A stretch of DNA of 12,970 nt, from positions 54,024-66,993 of the forward strand of contig JAAAIG010000105.1 of assembly GCA_015852425.1 (NCBI GenBank). Reading direction: 5' to 3'. This document shows, in pieces, positions 9,658-12,970 of this stretch (its first letter is position 1; each line of letters opens with the position of its first letter). The notes under the pieces were generated by a model, which was not told the origin of the DNA, searched no databases, and saw only the letters and a list, made by a program, of their open reading frames with translations. Source of the stretch: Gryganskiella cystojenkinii (lineage: Eukaryota; Mortierellomycota; Mortierellomycetes; Mortierellales; Mortierellaceae). A program made the translations under genes and the position numbers.

Positions 9658-9784
9658 GTAAAATTGTACCATTAATTGGTTCGTTGCAATAGTCTTGTTT
9701 CCGCGTTCTCTGTTTTTTTTATTATTTAATTCTGACAATGTCATAACACGACACGCGAACCTTTTCTCCCATGTTTTTTTTCAG
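9658..9784 (+). other. Predicted intron in zinc-finger-like locus
   Basis: Donor GTAAAA, a TTCTGAC branch-like element near 9730-9736, and a strong acceptor of eight T followed by CAG. The 127-nt removal splits an Ala codon after its first base, and both sides continue in open, protein-like frames. This is the better supported of the two introns here. Confidence 0.6.
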
Positions 9785-10257
9785 CTCTCACTAAGCAAGT
9801 ACAGCAGCAAGGCCACAGTTTGACTGGCATACGAAGTGAGACACATCAGCAAGATTTCCTGGGCGAACCCAGGCAACAAGAACTAGCACTAAAATCCAGG
9901 AAAAGGCCCTATGATGAACAATCATCACTCTCGACACCAACTCCACAGTAGGGATGATGCTAACCTCACCACTGCGACTGCATTCAGTTCAGAAAAAGCG
10001 ACAGGGTCGACCGATACACACAAAAAAGAAAGTAAATTTTTCCGTTACTTTTTTTTTTGCCTCTTTCGCGAAAACTGGTCCTTTGTCCGTGCCCTGTCCT
10101 TCTGGCAGAATTTACTCATTTTGTGCTACCAAGGACAGCCACTTTTTCGGCACTTCGTTTATGCCCGAACCTGGTGTATTCTGTAGGATGCTTTTATGTC
10201 TTTTATCCCTAGTCTCTACATCTTTTCCACTTTTACTAGTCGTGATTGGATGACTAG

Positions 10258-10398
10258 TTTTTATCATGTCAATTTCGCGCCAAGGTTCAAAAACAGTTCG
10301 ATTGGCTTTTAGCCATGAAACAAGAAATCAATACGATTCGCAATAAGGGACGAACCAGAAACTCTAGCAAACGTTCATCCCACACAGGACTTTACTAA
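10258..10398 (+). pseudogene. Orphan exon-like ORF, possible last exon of the preceding locus
   Basis: After GACTAG, a possible acceptor ending at 10257, a frame of 46 codons runs to TAA at 10396-10398. It contains FRAKVQKQFDWLLAMKQEI, which looks like an amphipathic helix, followed by a basic Ser/Arg/Lys tail. No good ATG starts it except one inside (10315-10317), and I could not find a donor upstream that joins it in phase. It is either a displaced terminal exon of the zinc-finger-like locus or an independent remnant. Confidence 0.3.
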
Positions 10399-10444
10399 AT
10401 CAAGTACAAGAACACTGGGAAAAAAGGAATTGTTGGTAAACAGA

Positions 10445-10501
10445 CCAAGGAGGTCAGACCTCTTGGCGCGTAATTACGCGTCGTCGAGGTCCCTGGACCT
10501 C
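10445..10501. repeat. Cluster of three adjacent palindromes
   Basis: Within 57 nt: GAGGTC-A-GACCTC (10450-10462) with outer CCAAG/TTGG arms reaching 10445 and 10466; the perfect 14-nt palindrome CGCGTAATTACGCG (10467-10480); and GAGGTCC-CT-GGACCTC (10486-10501). The first and third share the half-site GAGGTC. The arms could be binding sites for dimeric proteins or short hairpins. No tRNA-type cloverleaf can be drawn. Confidence 0.75.
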
Positions 10502-10539
10502 TTCCATGTCCTCGGCATCGTCAACATCATCCTTCCATT

Positions 10540-10647
10540 ATGTCCCAGCCCCTCGTCAGCAAAACTGACATTTTGCCAGATGAGGCGGCCGTGTTTAGGG
10601 CATACTTTGACGCCTCTGCCATAGCTCTCACGCTCTCCATCACTTGA
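10540..10647 (+). CDS. Small hypothetical ORF, 35 codons
   Basis: An ATG-started frame encodes 35 residues, beginning MSQPLVSKTDILPDEAAVF and continuing with a mixed hydrophobic/aromatic stretch (RAYFDASAIALTLSIT), then TGA. The composition is more protein-like than other short frames nearby. I do not recognise it. It may be the remnant of a longer coding sequence, since the frame stays open upstream of the ATG, or a chance ORF. Confidence 0.22.
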   Translation: MSQPLVSKTDILPDEAAVFRAYFDASAIALTLSIT

Positions 10648-10768
10648 CGATACCTCATAACCTCTTCCTCGGCTTAATTCGTTCTATCTTTTCTCTTTAA
10701 TCCTTCACATCTTAACCACGTCCTACCATCTCTTACCACGTTCTTTTCTTCTAATACTTAGCGTCACC

Positions 10769-10822
10769 ATGACTGACAACCTCCTGAGTTTGTACTTCAT
10801 TAGTGATGAACTATACGAGTGA
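10769..10822 (+). pseudogene. Crinkler-like (CRN) start relic, 17 codons
   Basis: An ATG after a pyrimidine-rich leader (10650-10765) opens MTDNLLSLYFISDELYE and then TGA. The first residues resemble the conserved MTDNLLTLFC-type start of Crinkler N-terminal domains, which are abundant in Mortierella-like fungi and oomycetes (recalled from family knowledge, not searched). Nothing downstream continues a CRN domain: an A-run at 10834-10843 and non-coding sequence follow. I read it as the truncated 5' end, with leader, of a lost CRN gene. Confidence 0.4.
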
Positions 10823-11248
10823 AAGTGACCGCCAAAAAAAAAAGAGGGTTCGAACAGCAACTTTTTGCAGTGTTTTTAGATGAAATTTCGATTGTGAAAT
10901 CTCTCTACTAACCGCGCCTCCGACCCTTCAGTATACTAGTATAAGTACCCCTCCCTTCTTGTACCGTAAAACGGAATCTTTTTCTAGCCTCCTCCACTTT
11001 CCCCTAGTACTCTTGTCTCTCTCTTCCTTCTTTCTTTTGTCCACTCCTTCATTCACACTTTCTTGCTCCGTTAGCTTTACAGTTGGTGTCTGTCATACTT
11101 TACAACATCACCATCATTTTACCCATCGTCTTCACTTCGTTTCTTCTTCCTTACTTCCTTCAGTTTCTCAATCCTTGTTCGTTATCGCACCTTCTTGTAA
11201 CCCTATTTCGCCGTCTTCGTTATCATCCCCGTGGCGCCTTTCGTCCCT
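10823..11248 (+). promoter_or_regulatory. Upstream region and CT-rich leader of LRR gene
   Basis: Apart from the TATA-like element, this stretch has a 10-nt A-run, a GGTTCGAAC palindrome-like sequence (10847-10855) and about 280 nt of C/T-rich DNA ending at the ATG. The long frame through the CT-rich part gives a Ser/Leu/Phe-rich reading with no ATG and is an effect of base composition. Confidence 0.5.
10940..10947 (+). promoter_or_regulatory. TATA-like element upstream of LRR gene
   Basis: TATAAGTA overlaps the right end of the 12-nt palindrome TATACTAGTATA (10932-10943). It lies about 300 nt before the start codon of the LRR gene and just before a long CT-rich stretch (10950-11230). CT-rich promoter and leader DNA of this type is common upstream of fungal genes. 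The initiation site cannot be placed from sequence alone. Confidence 0.4.
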
Positions 11249-12796
11249 ATGACTAAGATATCCCGGACACATCCCCTCGACCTACATGAGATTCGCTCAA
11301 TCATTGCCATTAGTCTTGACCTTGAAGACCTCGCATCCTGTGCGCGAGTGAGTCAGTCTTGGAACAACTCATTTACACCGTCACTCTACAATTCCGTCGT
11401 GTTTTCAAGACATGGCATCAGCATGGAATCTTTCGAGAGAAACAAGCACTTTGTACAGCGCTTGACCATAGCGACCAATTATTTTGCAAAACTATCATCA
11501 ACGTCTGCAAAAGACCAAATAATTTCTAGCGTCATCGCCAACTTGAATCTAGTCAATCTAGTCGTACTGGACTTGTTCTACAACTTGATCGGACCCAGAG
11601 CTCAGGCGCTGTCTGAGGCACTCAAGACCAACTCGACTCTAACCACTTTGAAGTTGCAAGGCAACTCGCTCGGATCCAACGAAGCTCAAGCGCTGTCTGA
11701 GGCTCTCAAGATCAACTCAACTCTAACTACTTTGTACTTGGACAACAACTCGATCGGAGACAACGGAGCTCAGGCGCTGACTGAGGCACTCAAGGTCAAC
11801 TCGACTTTGACCACTCTGAACTTGAGCGGCAACTCGATCGGACCCAACGGAGCTCAAGCGCTGTCTGAGGCACTCATGGCCAACTCGACTCTGACCACTT
11901 TGGACTTGGGGAACGAAACCAGGGCGGAATTGGGGACTGTGGACGGGGGAGTCAACTCGATCGGGCCCGATGGAGCTCAGGCACTGTCTGAGGCACTCAA
12001 GGCCAACTCGACTCTGACCACTTTGATATTGGATACCAACTCGATCGGAGACAATGGAGCTCAGGCACTGTCCGAGGCAATCAAGGCCAACTCGACTCTG
12101 ACCACTTTGGATTTGTACCAAAACTCGATCGGAGACAACGGAGCTCAGGCGCTGTCCGAGGCACTCAAGATCAACTCGACTCTAATTACTTTGACTTTGG
12201 GGAGGAACTCGATCGGAGACAACGGAGCTCAGGCGCTATCCGAGGCAATCAAGACTAATTCGACTCTGACCACTTTGAAGATTTCGGTCAACTCGATCAG
12301 ACCCAATGGAGCTCAGGCGCTGTCCGAGGCAATCAAGATCAACTCGACTCTAATTACTTTGGATTTGGGGAGGAACTCGATCGGAGACATTGGAGCTCAG
12401 GCGCTGTCCGAGGCAATCAAGACCAACTCGACTCTGACCACTTTGGAATTGTGGGCCAACTCGATCGGACCCAATGGAGCTCAGGCGCTGTCTGAGGCAC
12501 TCAAGACCAACTCAACTCTAACTACTTTGTACTTGGACAACAACTCGATCGGAGACATCGGAGCTCAGGCGCTGTCTGAGGCACTCAAGGCCAACTCGAC
12601 TCTAATTACTTTGGCTTTGGGGAGAAACACGATCGGAGACAACGGAGCTCAGGCGCTGTCTGAGGCACTCAAGGCCAACTCGACTCTGACCATTTTGAAC
12701 TTGGATACCAACTCGATCGGAGACAACGGAGCTCAGGCGCTGTCTGGGGCACTCAGGGCCAACTCGACTTTGTCAATTATTGGCATAAATTGCTAA
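11249..12796 (+). CDS. F-box-like leucine-rich-repeat (RNH1-type) protein, 515 aa
   Basis: The ORF starts at the first in-frame ATG (11249) and ends at TAA, with no intron. Residues about 8-55 (HPLDLHEIRSII through DLASCARVSQSWN) match the pattern of an F-box: LPxEI-like start, hydrophobic helix, then L-x2-C-x2-VS-x2-W. F-box proteins link substrates to SCF ubiquitin ligases through Skp1. Residues 107-510 are 14 LRR units of the 28-residue ribonuclease-inhibitor class, consensus LxLxxNSIGDNGAQALSEAL followed by KxNSTLTT, forming a horseshoe binding surface. The variable positions (x in LxLxx) are where a partner would be contacted. Repeat 1 is one residue short and repeat 5 carries a 13-residue insertion. 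The array ends abruptly with IGINC and no C-terminal cap. A role as a substrate receptor or ligand-binding protein is inferred. It could also be a stand-alone LRR protein if the weak F-box is not functional. Confidence 0.85.
   Translation: MTKISRTHPLDLHEIRSIIAISLDLEDLASCARVSQSWNNSFTPSLYNSVVFSRHGISMESFERNKHFVQRLTIATNYFAKLSSTSAKDQIISSVIANLNLVNLVVLDLFYNLIGPRAQALSEALKTNSTLTTLKLQGNSLGSNEAQALSEALKINSTLTTLYLDNNSIGDNGAQALTEALKVNSTLTTLNLSGNSIGPNGAQALSEALMANSTLTTLDLGNETRAELGTVDGGVNSIGPDGAQALSEALKANSTLTTLILDTNSIGDNGAQALSEAIKANSTLTTLDLYQNSIGDNGAQALSEALKINSTLITLTLGRNSIGDNGAQALSEAIKTNSTLTTLKISVNSIRPNGAQALSEAIKINSTLITLDLGRNSIGDIGAQALSEAIKTNSTLTTLELWANSIGPNGAQALSEALKTNSTLTTLYLDNNSIGDIGAQALSEALKANSTLITLALGRNTIGDNGAQALSEALKANSTLTILNLDTNSIGDNGAQALSGALRANSTLSIIGINC
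11567..12778 (+). repeat. 84-nt tandem coding repeat (14 LRR units)
   Basis: Units begin at 11567, 11648, 11732, 11816, 11900, 12023, 12107, 12191, 12275, 12359, 12443, 12527, 12611 and 12695. Period is 84 nt except unit 1 (81 nt) and unit 5 (123 nt). The segment GGAGCTCAGGCGCTGTC recurs nearly unchanged at nucleotide level, including synonymous sites, pointing to recent duplication or gene conversion. GD and GP variants alternate irregularly, suggesting multi-unit duplications. Confidence 0.93.
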
Positions 12797-12970
12797 TATC
12801 ACCTCGATACTCAAACCCCTTCAGCTATGGCACTGATTTACATACCCTCTTGATAAAACTTTCACGAGTGAACAAAGCATCAACGACGCAACCTCGAATG
12901 ATAATGGAGGAGGATAGAAAGAGCCGACATCGAAGGATCAAAAAGCAACGTCGCTATGAACGCTTGGCTG
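12797..12970 (+). other. 3' flank of LRR gene; possible ORF start at right edge
   Basis: No canonical AATAAA is seen; GATAAA at 12852-12857 is the nearest match. An ATG at 12898 opens a frame that stays open to the window edge (24 codons), starting MIMEEDRKSRHRRIKKQRRY, very basic. The same frame is open upstream to about 12838. It could be the start of a neighbouring gene or chance. Confidence 0.3.

Larger units (their letters stand above)
8823..9951 (+). pseudogene. Zinc-finger-like gene with in-frame TAA and two introns, probably broken
   Basis: The frame running 8746-9558 contains only one stop, TAA at 9145-9147. Before it the protein is Ser/Thr-rich and then strongly charged (DDEKN/DNDKK repeats), followed by a Cys/His stretch. 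After it comes a degenerate finger (EKN-H-X4-H around 9215) and a C-X-C-X12-H-X3-C motif at about 9331-9393, one residue short of a normal C2H2/C2HC pair spacing. Introns 9480-9598 and 9658-9784 join this frame in phase to two exons (9599-9657 and 9785-9951) with a basic SRKRP motif near the end, a possible nuclear localisation signal, and a TAG stop. No ATG exists in this frame before the finger. The ATG at 8828 follows a strong acceptor (ends 8822) but is in another frame, separated by runs of 10 A (8833-8842) and 10 C (8884-8893). It is most likely a disrupted C2H2-type nuclear protein; an unsampled intron or sequencing error at the homopolymers is the alternative. Confidence 0.5.

Noticed and set aside
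9911..10253. Two overlapping frames (91 and 99 codons) after the zinc-finger-like locus
   Set aside because: Phe/Lys runs come from A- and T-tracts, the two frames cover the same DNA with no motif, and possible splice sites at 9948, 9987 and 10032 cut them. No consistent gene model came out.
10235..10258. Inverted repeat ACTAGTC / GACTAGT with a 10-nt loop
   Set aside because: Seven-base stems of this kind are common by chance and it overlaps a possible splice acceptor; no terminator role applies in a nuclear fungal context.
10847..10855. GGTTCGAAC resembling a tRNA or SINE B box
   Set aside because: No A box at the right distance, no acceptor stem and no CC after the box; an A-run lies just before it.
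10959..11252. 97-codon hydrophobic frame upstream of the LRR gene
   Set aside because: It begins with TTG, has no ATG and follows C/T-rich base composition typical of a leader.
11723..12121. 132-codon open frame on the minus strand of the LRR array
   Set aside because: It is periodic because the DNA under it is an 84-nt coding repeat on the plus strand; its own repeat is a mirror artefact.
11567..12778. Regular repeats suggesting a CRISPR-like array
   Set aside because: The repeats are contiguous coding LRR units without unique spacers, in a eukaryotic gene.

Overview
The window looks like nuclear DNA of a filamentous fungus, most likely an early-diverging Mucoromycota lineage of the Mortierella type. 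The reasons are: protein-coding exons broken by short introns (about 60-130 nt) with GT...AG ends and CTAAC/CTGAC-like branch sites; long pyrimidine-rich leaders; a ribonuclease-inhibitor-type LRR protein with an F-box-like start; and a 17-codon relic that resembles the first residues of Crinkler proteins. There is no bacterial operon structure, no rRNA or tRNA gene and no CRISPR array. The taxonomic call rests on family resemblance and was not tested by a search.

Left third (1-5160, plus strand): one large, intact-looking gene in three visible exons encodes a multi-KH RNA-binding protein of at least 1413 residues. Its last exon adds a roughly 590-residue Gln/Asn/Ser/Gly/Pro-rich tail. Its 5' end (first exon or start codon) is not resolved inside the window. 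Its poly(A) signal lies within about 25 nt of the stop codon of the next, convergent locus.

Middle (5157-7954, minus strand): a decayed multi-exon gene. Protein-like sequence runs for 2.8 kb with three phase-consistent introns still recognisable, but it is interrupted by several frameshifts and nonsense codons. It has a hydrophobic start, a C2H2-type zinc-finger motif and a polar, helix-like C-terminus. From 7955 to 8822 I see only low-complexity and short repeated sequence.

Next (8823-10398, plus strand): a second damaged or misread locus. One reading frame carries an acidic/basic 15-nt tandem repeat, one in-frame TAA and a Cys/His-rich finger, and then joins two short downstream exons through phase-consistent introns. 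An orphan exon-like ORF follows. From 10445 to 10960 there are three adjacent palindromes, a 35-codon ORF, the Crinkler-like start relic and a TATA-like element.

Right end (11249-12796, plus strand): an intact intronless gene for a 515-residue F-box-like/LRR protein with 14 almost identical 28-residue repeats, one carrying a 39-nt insertion. The last 170 nt hold its 3' flank and possibly the start of another ORF.

Overall the window reads as a conserved housekeeping-type RNA-binding gene bordering an accessory stretch of gene relics and a fast-evolving repeat protein. I find no convincing new multi-gene system. The most useful observations are the decay pattern of the two broken loci, the Crinkler-like relic, the palindrome cluster and the insertion in the LRR array.
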